Source: Limnoperna fortunei
Taxonomy: Eukaryota > Mollusca > Bivalvia > Mytilida > Modiolidae
Assembly: GCA_944474755.1 (NCBI GenBank)
Contig: OX104113.1
Location: 46,316,980-46,380,979 of the forward strand
Length of the DNA: 64,000 bases
Reading direction: 5' to 3'
Of this stretch, positions 12,840 through 25,144 are shown piece by piece (position 1 is the first letter of the stretch; every line of letters begins with the position of its first letter). A program made the position numbers and the translations under genes. The notes beneath the pieces are model-generated. The model searched no databases, was not told the DNA's origin, and saw only the letters and a list, made by a program, of their open reading frames with translations.

Positions 12840-15800
12840 CGTGTTTTGACTCCTTGAGTACTCGATACTCCAATAAAAACTACAAACCAACTAACGGTTA
12901 CGAACTTACGGTCAAGCGGATTGTCTCTTTGACAGGAAGATAAAATTCAAGGTTATTATTTATTAATAAATACAAATAAGACAATTACGGATTGAAAAAT
13001 ACTAAGCTACTGGTATAGCAATGATGCAATAAATATTTCAGTTACGTCAGTCAACACATTGATAGATGGAAATATCTATCTTTCTAATTTGCCGATAGAA
13101 ATACATGGGGTTTTTTTATGCATAGTTTATATATATGCAGAATACTATTGATATGTGTGTTACTAATAAACCGTTAATTTTATCAACGTCTTCGTCATAA
13201 ACCGCCTTAATAAAGGTTCACCAGCCATTACTTGTGACTGTTGTACAAGGTTTAAATATTTAAGTATTGAAATACATTTTCACTTCAATCGTAGCGCCCA
13301 GGGTCGCTACAATACAAAGGTAGATCTTGTGGATACATCTCTGACACCATTCAAAATTTTGTCGGAGTTGTGAGACCATTTTAGCAATATTAAACAGTAC
13401 TGAAAGGAAATTTTATCAAGCACTCTACTAGAGTTTCACATTCTGAAGAGGTTTTTTCATGTAGTTGCATACGTCTTTCCAAATACCTGTCAAAACAGTT
13501 CTAATATTGCATGTACATGCTTATTTTTTTGTCCCAAAACTAAGAGTATCACAATATTTTTTCCATTTTTTGTCACGCCTCTTAAGCAATTCGATACTGC
13601 AGCGGCGGGGGACATTTGGCTACGTGTTGTAACTTGTCCTTGATATATTTTAAATATATGCTTATATTATTGTAGGAGATAATTTTAGTACTGATGACGT
13701 GATATTAAATTGTTTTAAATACTATTCCCATTATCCAATAGTTGTAAATTTCAAGTCCAGAATATAGCTGAAATGTTGCTTGCTGCACGTAAAACAACAA
13801 TCAATCAATCTTGACATAAATATATAGATGGTTAGCCTTGTTGTTTTGTTAAGTCTCGACTAACAAGTTCCTGGAAACATTTTAATTTAGGTCCTTATTA
13901 TTTTGTTTTCATTGAAGAGTATCATAGGCAATTTGTTTTTATTAACCTAAAATTAAGGGCATATTGTGAATTGGATTTTTTTCCTTGGTAATGGCTTAGG
14001 CTTGGCAAAAACCATATAGCTGTTACTGGCTCAGCATCAGTTTTTGATCCTCTTGACATATGACATTGTTGTGGCATGCTTACTGCAAGCCTGCTCTGAT
14101 GGTACATCCGCCAGCCTTAGGTTTTTGTAGTAGGTCAATTGCAATACAACTTCATCTATGTGAAGAAATGTTCTAATTATTCTAAGAAATAACAATTAAA
14201 CTACATCAAAATAGAACAGCAGATGTTTATTACTAAATAAAATTATACAATATTGTCACTTACTGTACATCTGATGTAACGGTGATGCATTTATTTATTA
14301 ATCTTTTGCAAATAATATTATTTAATTTAGAAGTATCAAAGAATAATACATTTTAATGCTCCGTAAGAAAAAAACCAACTCGTTTAACTAATTAGATAAT
14401 ACCGAATCTCTGGAGATTTCTTTTAATCTTTAAAATACGTAGTCTGGCATAATGATCATGGCACCTGGGTCACTACAGTTCTTTAATGTTTTAAACTGAA
14501 GGCATCACTGTGTAATGGGACCTCCTAATAATGGGATTTGGTAAGTTATTCAAAGTATAATTGTACATCTATTTAAATAAATACGAATTACAAGCAACAC
14601 GATCGGGAGACGATATCAAATTCATGTTCGACAATATAAAAACATAATTTCCTTTCATTGCACTGACACTATACACCTCGAGTATTTACCGGCATTTGGC
14701 AAGTCACCTTTAGGGTACAAGAACTAGATGCTCCCAGAAGCCTGAAATCGCCCACCTGGAACACCAACTACATTAATTAGATGTTATTTTTTGGAAATTT
14801 AAAGTTTCATTCTAGTTGTTATAGATTTTAAGTTACTGATCAAAAACTAAACATTTTGTTCCTATAACGTTACATCAGACTATTTTTGAAAATTTCATGA
14901 TTTGTAGGCCTTGTAATTTAGGTTAATTTAGTTATTTCCAGTCTTACTCGAGGTGTTGTAGACTTTAATTTATAACACAAAAACTGATTATTTCGTCCAA
15001 AGTTGTCATTAATGGGGAATAACTCCTATAAAGAGTCATCTAATAATTTTAGACTAAGCAATGATTTGTCGCCCTTGCTTTGATGAACATTGGTGCAATT
15101 TACAGTTTCACTCTAGCTGTTGTGGCATTTAAGTCAGAGCATAGACTACAAAATTTTTACCAAATATAAGTGCAATTACTCCTTTAAGCAGTCATATGAC
15201 AATTTCAGACCAGTGAAGCAAATTGAACTTGTATTGCTGAGCATTCGGCAATTTACAGTGTCACTATAGCTGTTACAGGTTTTTAAGTTACATACCAAAA
15301 CCGAAAAATCATCATTAAAGGACATTAACTTTTTTTAAGACACCTATTAATTTCAGACCCAATAAAATTCTTTCAATGATATAATATTACGTTGTTCTGG
15401 AATTTCGTTTTCACCTTGAAAATTTCATATTTAAAATTACTCACGACTATTGCCTTATAGATAAATTCAAACTCAAAAAGATATGTGGTTTCGAGTTGTT
15501 TGTTATTCTCTGGTCTGATATTTTCGCTTTGACAGTCTGATGCGATATGCCTTTTTTCGCAGCCTCCCGCCTTATATAACCTCTGAGCCCGGTCGGCGAA
15601 TTCCTACTCGGCCGGCCGGTCGGACTAAATGATTTATACATTATAAGATTAAAGCCAAATTGTAATCCCCCCCACCTTTTAAAAACTCTTTATACGGAAA
15701 TGTGACGTACCAAGCATGACCTCATCACAAATCACCAAGAGCGGTTTGATGATGATTACAATTGGAAAACATAGTCCCAATGAACTTTTTTAGGTTATTT

Positions 15801-17057
15801 AAACATACTTAACGAAAATATTTACAAAAATAATAAAATTTAAATATTTTGCATAAAAGTAGGATATTTAACTTTGCGATAAACACGAAACTGTCATAAA
15901 ATGCTAGACAACGAGAGATAAATGAAACGGCACGCTGCCAAGACGAGTTTTAGAGAATCGCATAAACAATACCGCTCATTTCTAGATCAAACATGAGAAT
16001 TCAGTAGCCTGTTCCCCAAATTAGATAAATTTGCTTGTGATATATCCTAAAATTTCACAAAACTTCTAAAATTCATAACTTGATGATCAGTTTATACAAA
16101 ATAACGCTCGTTATACCAGCTTAATAACTGTTATAATTAAAAAAAAATGTGGAAATTTGAATGTATAAAAATATAGTTTTAATACAATTACAATACACAG
16201 ATTTGCAATGAGCAATGTCTTTGGGAATTTTGTTTACCATATCTCTAATGTTATAATAATAGTGTGCAAGACTTCCGACTTTCGCATTGAACCAAAGCAC
16301 TTTGCACCAATATCAATGCAAGTAATATAGTTTTAGCCTTTGTACACAGCCGTTTACACACAAAATTGTAGCCTCGATCTTTCGGTTGTTTAGTAAACTC
16401 CAAACCTTTAAAATATTTAACAGAGAGGTCATTTGGAATGACCAACAAATTCGTATATCACGCTATGTTTACCTGTAAATATCCGACCTGCCACGTTTTC
16501 GAGCACGCAACTACGTGACGGAGCTTATACAATCAAACTGGTTGTATCCTGTGCAGTGCTAAGACATTGTCTTAACTTTTTTGGACTAAATGCTAATAGC
16601 TACAAGTTGCATTTATTTCGGATTGAAGCCGCTACACAAGCATCATAAAATGCAGTTGATGATGAATCGGTAAAGCCTATGGGTGGGCGGAAGACCCATT
16701 TTTATAAAAAGTGCTTTCGAATTTCATGTAATGTATAATTTAAGTAAACTGCGTTTATATTAACATACCTATTTTCTAGATACTTGGATCATTGGCTCAA
16801 TTATTATTCTTTGGACAAAACAAAGGTTATTAAAAGAATTAGATAGGCATATTGGCTTATAAAGATACATTGTACAGATGAATAGGGCGAAAGTGTATAA
16901 AGGAAATTAAAAACACTTTTGCAAATCAGAACTTGACACAAAAGCTGCACCTTCAGTTCTTTTATATTCGAATGATGTATGCCAAGAAAAGCATTGCATC
17001 ATTAAAAAAAATATTCCAATCCAATTAAAACTCAATAATATTTCAAGATTATTAAAG
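12819..17057 (+). repeat. Segmental direct duplication, copy 2
   Basis: Collinear with 2121-7997 but without the two transposon insertions found there, so it serves as the empty-site reference. It has about 80 bp near 16660-16740 and about 30 bp near 16805-16835 that copy 1 lacks. No coding region is supported in it. Confidence 0.85.
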
Positions 17058-17654
17058 AAAGATAATTTAATGACTGATAAAAATATGTTAGATATTGTCG
17101 AATTGAAGTTGAACAGGTCATCTTAATATATTTATTAATTTAATAACGACTTTACCATGGCTACAATCCAGCTTATTTTAATTAAATTTAGACGTGGAGC
17201 TAGTACATCACAAGATCCTAGATGATGAAAGAACAAAAAAGTTCAGTTATGTAACAAGTCAGCGTAAAGTTATGGAACACATCTTATCTTAAAATCACCA
17301 GTTGGCTTTACTAAAGGTTCATATACTATAAATTATTTGATAAGATAATAGCCATGTAAATATATCTGATGACAAAACGGCGATTGTAACCATATTGTCT
17401 ACTTAAAATGCGATGCGACATGCACTGAAAACGAATACGGCGGATTTCCAAGGAAAAAAAGAGACATTCTTAATTTCAAATCCATTTATGTAAAATGCGG
17501 TCTGGCGAAAAATTATATAATTAAAGTTTCATAAAGGAACAACTGAACCTAGAGCATGAATTGAGTGTCTTGAGCCAGGTGTCGATATAAAAGTAATGGT
17601 ATAATCAATAATGAGTCAAGAGTCTGGACAGAATAAGCTGCAATCATCAAGCAG

Positions 17655-18790
17655 CCAGTTACCTTGGCGACATGTATAAGGCAGTTGCAGAAAAGCACTA
17701 TATACCAACAGGGCGACAAAGTGTAGTAGCCGTTTCGAGGTGTATACAAGATGGGCCAAAAAACAGGATGTTGTTAAAGAGGTGGGATCCAGATCCAATC
17801 GAAAGACATCTATCTTTCAAATCAGAATTTAGGACTTATAATGATTGCCAAAGAAACAAGCAAACAACAACCAGTATGAGAGAACCTCTCAGCAAAAGGG
17901 GATCACCTAAAAACTATATGGGGTCAATGGGATTTGCTTAAAGGGGACTGTGGGTCATTTAGGTGTGGAAAAGACAGTAGCAAGCGTTTAATAATTGTTG
18001 GCCTGGCGGCAATGAAAAAGTCGTCATGACTCTTGCTGCATTGCGATCGATGTTACGCCATAAAGATAAAGAGCACCTTTAGTTTCACGTCAGTCAGGAG
18101 ACCTAATAGAGATTTTTTGACATTTTTTAACCTGTTTCTATCACAGTAACCAAAACGGGTATATTTGGGTCATCGTGGATTTTTTTTTTATTTTGAGTAG
18201 ATTTGATACTTGTATCCTTAGACAAAAAGGGTCTCGTGTCTGAGTGGTTAATATAGTTAGCCATTTACTATTGATCGTGGTTTGTCAACACTATTCTTGC
18301 GTGTCTGAGTATCACTGCGGTCAGGGTGTATTCCACTCAAATCTTAATTGACACTTATTTGCCAGTTTTTCAGGTCGGGAATTTTCTCCGGTTACTTTAT
18401 TTTCATAACGAATAGGAACTGGATACCATAATATAGCTGAAAAATGCATGACGTGGCGTTAAACAACATTCAAGCGGACAAAGACACAAGCTTCGTGTCT
18501 TTTTAAGGACAGGTGTAATCTCTTGTGCATTGACAAATTATAACTACAAGCTGTTTTCGGTCACATTTAAATGAAACCGTGGAAATATACAACAGACCAA
18601 TGGCATCCAAGTAAACAATGTATTGTGGAAAACAGAAGGGATGAATATCTTCGGCAGGTCATTATGGCCTATCGGTGTTCGGTACACAAATCCAAGCCTC
18701 TTTAAAACTGCAAGCACATGTTAGTCCTATGTTGTCAGCTGGTTATAAAACATTGTCCCTGATTTTATATTCTTCAAATAGCTAATGCAG
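17655..18790 (+). pseudogene. Decayed Ty3/gypsy-type integrase
   Basis: Fragments in shifting frames follow the order expected for a Ty3/gypsy integrase: an HHCC-like block (GHLGVEKTV type, near 17953-17990), a stretch resembling the start of the catalytic core (NQNGYIWVIVDFF, about 18152-18195, where the family has GN.YILV.VD.F), then, after a SINE insertion, DEYLRQVIMAYRCSVHKS at about 18632-18685, matching the conserved MAYRSSVH region late in the core. No LTRs were found. Many stops and indels show that it is dead. The upstream frame at 17672-17941 may be the linker before the integrase. Confidence 0.6.
18229..18474 (+). mobile_element. tRNA-derived SINE, diverged, inside the integrase relic
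   Basis: The head contains a tRNA-Ser/Leu-like A box (GTCTGAGTGGTTAA near 18239), then the family's anticodon-arm-like 'tactattgatcgtggtttgtcaaca', the body (ttaattgacacttatttgcc) and the tail 'ggcgttaaacaacatt'. It is the same family as the minus-strand copies at 38154-38420 and 56490-56752, in the opposite orientation. Weak flanking repeats (gacaaaaag/gacaaagac) may be the target duplication. Confidence 0.65.
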
Positions 18791-18799
18791 AAAAAGAAC

Positions 18800-19957
18800 T
18801 TTTTAAACTGGATTATTTATCACGTTTAGTGAATATTCCTACGTCATAAGATGTAATCTCGAGGTGAATGTCAATGTGGCGGTTTCAATTTACGAAATTT
18901 TACCACCTTTAATCAACTCTAGAAGCGTAACAGTTGAGGATACAATAAAACACCAAAATGCATGTACATTTCTTTTTTTTTTATTTGAAGAATCCTAAAA
19001 AATACATATTTTTTATTGCTTGCATGTTATGTCCACACCTATTTACATATTTTAAAACCACAATCTAACTGCTTCTAACAGTATAAAGGAGTAAAATTTT
19101 GTACGTTAATGTTATACGGTATCTTGCATACATAAGTAGTAAATTTTTAATAGCTCCGCAATTTTCAAAGGAAGCTAAATTTTAATGACATAGGCCTTTA
19201 TGGTGATTCTAGTGATGACATCTCTTGCTTACTAGTGATGCCTTTCATTCTATATACAGTACCATAATGTGTTAGTATATTGATATTTACATTAGATTTT
19301 GTCACGTAGTTATAAAACTATTTTTTAGTTATTTGATTTTATTTAGTGTGGCTTTGTTATATTCAAATTTAGTTATAGACGCAGTATGTATATTATATCA
19401 AACTTTGTAATTGTTTCTTTGATTATTTCTTAATTTTAACTGTCCTTTTTAATTCTGTATTAATTTCATTAATCATACACATTTAAGTCTAACATTTTTA
19501 ATAATTTCAATATTTAAACTTTTCTTTAAAATATTTAATAATTTTATTATCAATAGTAAGACTATTTAAATATAAAATGTTTCTGTAATACGATTGGAAT
19601 ATCTGTCGTTAAATGATACAAGGGAAGATTTGTGATTTCTTTAACCGAAAAAAAACCGTCGCGTAATTTTGGGAATATGTTCTAAGCTCGAATGTTTTTT
19701 ACAATATTGTTTATATATGTATAATGAAGTGTAGATGACTTCTTTCGCAGGTGGTAATATCATTTATTTATTATTTGGAATGTTAAGGGATCAAGTAAAC
19801 AAGTTTAATCCCGCCACATAATATGTTAAATAAATGTCAAGTTCGTGTTTTATTTATCCAATTCATTTATCACTACAAAGACCACTATGCCCGAGGCTTT
19901 CTATAGTGGAAAACAATGTAACAGTCGAATCATTTTAGGATGTATTTTATGAAAAAC

Positions 19958-19960
<3 letters not shown>
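18800..19960. other. Noncoding AT-rich stretch
   Basis: No gene, element end or structured repeat is supported here. Confidence 0.5.

Positions 19961-19961
<1 letters not shown>

Positions 19962-20041
<80 letters not shown>
19962..20041. repeat. (AT)n microsatellite, about 80 bp
   Basis: Uninterrupted alternating AT for about 80 bases. A minus-strand open frame across it is an artefact of the TATA codons. Confidence 0.95.
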
Positions 20042-20044
<3 letters not shown>

Positions 20045-20357
20045 GTTTTTTTTTAAAAACGTTATTACATATATAACAATATCCAGCAACTAAATATTGC
20101 ACGATATTGGTTGTAAAAAAAGCAATAATATCATTGATATTTAATTTTTTCACGTTTGCTTGGTATAATTTTTTCATTTATATGGTATATTTTTGCGTTT
20201 TTTGGAAACATTAAAATAACGCCTTTGTCTTATGGCGTAGAATATCTTTGAGTTGTTAGCCGAAATTGCACGAATTCAAAAGTTATTGTGCTTGTTTTGG
20301 TTACATCACAAATATCGTTTCAAAGTAAGCCCACTGACATCAAAACTATTTCCTATC

Positions 20358-20625
20358 ATGCATATATAGCATATTAATGCAAAAAAAATATTGCATATAC
20401 ATGAATTATTATGCCAACTGAATGCAAAATATCGCATATAAATGAAAAATTATGCCAATTTAATGGAAAATACAGCAATAAAATATAGAATATTACCAAT
20501 TTAAATGACAAAATTTTGCAGTTAAACGCAGAAATATACCATATACACGAAATAATTATACCAATTAAGTATGAAAAATGGAATATAAATGAAATTATTG
20601 AATTTGTGCAACCAATATCATGCCA
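20358..20625 (+). repeat. Degenerate 41-bp tandem repeat beside the vWA gene
   Basis: At least five diverged units of 39-43 bp can be aligned on 'atga.a.attatgccaa' followed by 'atg.aaaata...gca.ataa': units start at about 20401, 20442, 20483, 20548 and 20588, with a partial unit before 20401. They lie just downstream of the stop codon of the minus-strand vWA gene, where its 3' UTR should be. Confidence 0.6.
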
Positions 20626-20680
20626 TATTTATAACACTATAATACACTTGTCTATAGAGTTGTCACATTGCTGTCATACG

Positions 20681-21853
20681 TTATACACTTGCAACTTTTG
20701 CAGTTCCCTTTTTTACTAGCCTGTTGATTTGTTCTATTGTTATACCAGATTCCACTGTATCGAGTGTTCCACTTGCATCCGGAACTCCACTGCCACCACC
20801 AACACTTCCCATTATTCCATCAGCTGCACTTATTCCAGCCATAGTTTGTGATGGCAATGGTGTTGTTTTTTTAAATATTTTTCTTACGTCCGCCATAGAT
20901 GTTGATTCGGATATTTGTTTTGCACTTGGTGATGGTCCTTCTAGTGTTTTGGTATTTAGTACCAACTGTTTAGTTTTGACTCCAGATTGACTTAACTTTT
21001 GGAACAAACTGGAAGCGATTTGTTGTTTGTTTACGTCTCCACCACTAGCCGATGCCTTCTGAATTTCTTTTTGAACATCTTTTTCAAACTTTTGTAAGGA
21101 CAACTCTTCTTGGGCGCCACCGGTTATTGCATTGACTAGATATCGAGGAACCGAAAGAGGAACATACTGCCCACCCGTAAGATAGGCCAACGCCATGAAA
21201 AAATCCTTGTATGGTACGATATCGGGTTCACAACCAATAACATACAAAGTAACTCCCATTTGTGCTAAGTCACGGGCAATCTTCATTGGATCATGGCCAT
21301 TAGGCGAACCTTCCGGAAATGAAGTGTCTTCAGAAGGGACAAGACCATGGGGTGGTGCATCGGATATAAGAACACTTATTTTTGCCGCTTTTGGTCGCCA
21401 TGATAGTTTTGTTGTTTCAAATAAAGCATCCGCTACTGCTTCCGGTACATCTCCGCCACCTTGTGCATTCGCTGACGTTAACCAAGATTTCATTGTTACG
21501 ACAGAATTAGTAAAATCGTTTTTTCGAGTAACAAAAGTAGTATCCTCTGGAGCATGGTCTCTGTATTCTATTAATGCTAAACGGACATCACTGTTTGAAC
21601 CTGAAACAATTGCGTCTACAATGTCACGAATATTTTCTCTTGCTGTGTCAATAAAAGATGTCATACTCCCTGTAGTATCCATAATGAACGCTAAATCCAA
21701 TTCATTGCTAGTTGTTGCGAGAGGCTTTATTACATCAACAGGCCGTTCCGGTTTTTGTGACACAGATGAATTAGAAAGTTGAACAGTTCTGGCTTGAATG
21801 TGAAATACCATCCAGACAAACGCCACATATATTGATATATATTGGCACCTCAT
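20681..21853 (-). CDS. Secreted von Willebrand A-domain protein, intronless
   Basis: An uninterrupted 390-residue frame with an N-terminal hydrophobic signal peptide (residues about 1-22, ending near IQA). A vWA domain follows from about residue 50: LDLAFIMDTTGSM carries the MIDAS-type D-x-T-x-S motif, and ISDAPPHG (about 165-172) and TLYVIGCEPD (about 200) fit later strands of the Rossmann-like fold. The conserved stretch 'IMDTTGSM...I...IRDIVDAI' is like the vWA domain of alpha-kinase vwkA-like proteins, but there is no kinase domain. Residues about 255-390 are low in conserved features, rich in K, S, G and T, and probably not a folded catalytic domain. The vWA domain is likely to bind a protein ligand through a metal ion outside the cell. 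The start is the first ATG, 57 bp from a TATA box. Lack of introns may mean a retro-derived gene. Orthology is uncertain, so no symbol is given. Confidence 0.88.
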   Translation of the reverse strand: MRCQYISIYVAFVWMVFHIQARTVQLSNSSVSQKPERPVDVIKPLATTSNELDLAFIMDTTGSMTSFIDTARENIRDIVDAIVSGSNSDVRLALIEYRDHAPEDTTFVTRKNDFTNSVVTMKSWLTSANAQGGGDVPEAVADALFETTKLSWRPKAAKISVLISDAPPHGLVPSEDTSFPEGSPNGHDPMKIARDLAQMGVTLYVIGCEPDIVPYKDFFMALAYLTGGQYVPLSVPRYLVNAITGGAQEELSLQKFEKDVQKEIQKASASGGDVNKQQIASSLFQKLSQSGVKTKQLVLNTKTLEGPSPSAKQISESTSMADVRKIFKKTTPLPSQTMAGISAADGIMGSVGGGSGVPDASGTLDTVESGITIEQINRLVKKGTAKVASV

Positions 21854-21909
21854 TATTGTGCTTTTAGATCTAAAACTGTTTTAATTCAGACTCGGTGTGA
21901 TTTACAATG

Positions 21910-21917
21910 TATTTATA
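21910..21917 (-). promoter_or_regulatory. TATA box of the vWA gene
   Basis: TATAAATA on the minus strand, 57 bp before the ATG. Start of transcription would be near 21880, giving a 5' UTR of about 25-30 nt and no room for an intron. Confidence 0.55.
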
Positions 21918-21929
21918 CTATTGCGGTAA

Positions 21930-23010
21930 TATAATAATTTTCGGCCTATGACAAAATATACTAGTCTGCGTTGTTGTAAATTAATGTGTTATTTCTGTAC
22001 TTTACCTTATTAATCCCAAGTTGATAAATAACAAACACTTATTACGCATCTAAGTTACTATGTATTGCTTCAAGAAATGGCAATCATTTATCATTCTGTA
22101 CGTAAAGAAATATGTTTATAAGTTAATGGTTTATCGCAGTTATGACATTTTTACAAGCAAAGATACAACTATGAATCAACCGACGTCAGTTAATTTAGGT
22201 AAATTAACACAAGTTAGCTTCGATTTTCTTGGAAAAACTCTCTTTGTTTTTTCTTTTGTGTGACACCAATAGTTTCAATGTCATGTAATAAATATACAAT
22301 ATTGGTCTGTTGACACTGAGTAAGGAATTTATTTGATGAGTCTTAGATAAACGGGGAAATGACAAGCTTCCAACAATCTACGCCGTTTTGTGTCGAGTAA
22401 TTTTAACACGAATAAATACAATTACCCGGTTGGTATCATCAACACTTTGGCATTGTGTGACGAGCGAAGCCACAAAACAACCACCCTAAAATCGCCCTCC
22501 AAATGGAAGTGAAAAAAATATTGATTCAGTTGATTATATATTGATTATGACGGTTTCAGATTAAAAATCGGTAATTTTGAGTCTGAAACAAGTATGTTTA
22601 TATGTATTTTTGTACATATGCGTAATTTATTTCGTTTGTCATGTTTTTTTTTAAATGGAACGTGTACACGTAAACAGATACACACGAGAAAGATGCAACT
22701 TCACATCGACGACAATGTTTCTGTTAACGTCTAAGTCTTAAGCGAATCAGCAAATAAAACAGATTAATAATTTGTCTGAAAATGGGTAACAATGTAGAAA
22801 TGTCATTATCAACGCCATCGTCTCACAGTTAGATAGGGGTACACATTCGAAGATATGTAGTGTATACATGGATAGCTATAATATATGCACCGCAGTTAAA
22901 TATGGAACTATAATTTTGTTATCGTAATATTTGATGAATTAAGTTAGACGGAATATCGCTCAGTGTAAGTTAACTAACGAATTATTTTCATTGTCAGACA
23001 AATGTGCAAC
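21930..23010. other. Intergenic, between the vWA gene and the LTR element
   Basis: AT-rich; no gene or repeat is supported. Confidence 0.5.
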
Positions 23011-23019
23011 AGGAATTAG

Positions 23020-23339
23020 TGTGGTGTACGGTAACACCACGGTAAGTGATTATTCACGTACGTGTGCTGTACATATAGATATGAACATTAGTTGGTATTC
23101 AGTGAAACCGTAATGGAATGGATCCCTGAATAAGACACTGCCGTAGTTAGCTCTACAAAGGAAGTAACCGGTAGGTGAATGATGATGCGCAGTTGTAGTC
23201 TGGCGGGAGTGTGAAGCAGACGATAGAAGACGCACAGTTGAGCTGAGATCTGACAACTTATAATTAGTGAGTATATGTGTTTTACAATTGCCCCCGTGTC
23301 GGCTGCCGATCTAATACTCGGTAATCACAACATTCTTGT
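23020..23339 (+). repeat. 5' LTR
   Basis: Aligns end to end with 29638-29965. Starts TGTGGTGTACGGTAACACC, an internal short palindrome, and ends ...cacaacattcttgt. The right border is set by where the two LTRs stop matching. Confidence 0.88.
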
Positions 23340-23975
23340 GAGCGGTTGTTTTTTTTTTGGATCAGAATTATATTTGTTCACTTTGAGGTCAGGCAGTCGA
23401 CACGTGTTTACTCGTTGTTTTATAAGGTAAATGACACTGTTTTCATTACCGAACAGGGGTTTTCGGTGCAGATTTTTTTTTTCGTTCCAGGTGGAACGAA
23501 AGGGCTACGTGACCCAGAGTGACGTCACGGATATTTGTGTAGTTGTCCCGAATCAAGTGCGGGTGACCGGACACTACAGTAAACAGGAAACTCTTATTTT
23601 ACATTGTAATTTTTTATGCAGAGGAGCATTACATTTGATTATTTTAACATGGTTTAAAAGTTTTGATTATTACCGAAGGTATACTGGCAGTAGGGCAAGC
23701 CAGGTAGTATAACCACGGTCTTGTACATTTTTTTTAACATGTGGGTGACACGGACATTGTTTATTTGTAAATAAATGTACTTGTTTTTCTCGATCTTGAT
23801 TTTTTGTCATGGACATAGAGTGAACATAAAATTCATGTCATCATGACCACCTATTGGTTCTTCCTGGAGTAGGAAAAGTGATAGCCGACAAAATAATATC
23901 GCTGAGAGAACAGCGTGGCATTTAAGTCTAGTACATTTAACTAAAATACCGAGATTGCGAATCACGGAAGAATAA

Positions 23976-25140
23976 ATGAACATGATAGATTTCAAACCTG
24001 TGAATAATAGAGAGTGTGCACGGACATTGTCCGACGACACTGTATACCAGGACGACATAGAGACCTGCAATGAAATAATTGTGCACGACCGATGGTCGCC
24101 GTACATTGAAAAGGACCAGTGCAGCGGCTCTGCGACGGACAAAATAAACAGGAATTTCCGTAATGTACTCCGGTACTGCATAAACCAGACACAACAAAAT
24201 CGTGATTTATCATGTGCGTGTCAACCAAAACAAGACAAAGTGAAATGGACAACTGGAACGCATGACAATAAGCGTGACACGTTGTTCACGGCTAAGTCTG
24301 ACCATAACGGGCATAACAGAAGAAGTTCCCCAGAGATGATCATTTCACAAGATAGACACAGGTCACCATCACCGTTGAGGAGACCCAGCAGTTCAAGCAT
24401 GTCGACATCATATCCAGATTGTGGTAATCCACGTTCATACATGGATAAACCCTGAACAAAAGTTCTCGAGACACCACGAGAATTGAAATATGATGGGAAA
24501 ACGAACTGGAAAACATTCTATACAAAGTTCTAACGGTATGCGGACAGGTCAGCATGGTCCAGTATGGAGAGAGAGGACCAACTAAGCTGGTGTTTGCACG
24601 GCAAAGCCGCAGATTACTACACCAGCATAGTAGACAAGGATCAGGACATAAACTTCTTTGAACTGGTCTTCAAATTGGAAAAAAGGTCCAAGATCTACCG
24701 GAGACTTGACAGATACAGTTCATGAGTGAACGTCAGAATAAAAATGAAAAATTAAAAGATTGGGCTGATAGGGTACTATCGCTCGCTTGTAAAGCGTACA
24801 GAAACTTGCCAGATGAGTATATGTACACACAGGCTATATGGAGAATTTGTCAAGGCTGTGTTGACAAAGAAGCTGGTCAACATGCAGCTACAGTAAGACC
24901 GACCTCAGTGGAAGCGGCTATCGATCACTTTAAGTGGTATCAGCATACTAATACTGCTATTTATGGTAAACAGGTCAACACACGTGACTCATTTGACGAA
25001 ATGAAATACAAGTACGACTTTAATCTTATGACTCAAGCGATGTCGTAGTCAGACACGAAACAGACCGACGTGTCAAAACAAATTGAGACATTAATGGAAA
25101 AAATGACCGCCATGGAGGTATTCCATAGGAAGGAACTGAC
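23976..25140 (+). pseudogene. Gag relic of the LTR element
   Basis: The first frame (23976-24455) is basic and serine-rich near its end. Reading on in the same frame through two stops gives the typical gag capsid-like block: ELKYDGKTNWKTFYTKF (near 24480), then DQLSWCLHGKAADYYTSI (near 24578). After a frameshift near 24690-24720 the block NKNEKLKDWADRVLSLA (near 24740), an LPDEYM segment and HFKWYQHTNTAIYGK (near 24928) follow. These motifs are usual for gag of mollusc gypsy elements. No CCHC zinc knuckle follows, so the C terminus is missing. Confidence 0.75.
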
Positions 25141-25144
25141 TTTG

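Noticed and set aside
19947..20177. Minus-strand frame with a long Y-I repeat
   Set aside because: It is the translation of the (AT)n microsatellite.
21195..21782. 195-codon plus-strand frame inside the vWA gene
   Set aside because: It is antisense to a frame with signal peptide and vWA motifs; composition is that of a shadow frame.
23807..24442. Several minus-strand frames opposite the gag relic
   Set aside because: They are shadows of the plus-strand gag frame, which carries recognisable motifs.
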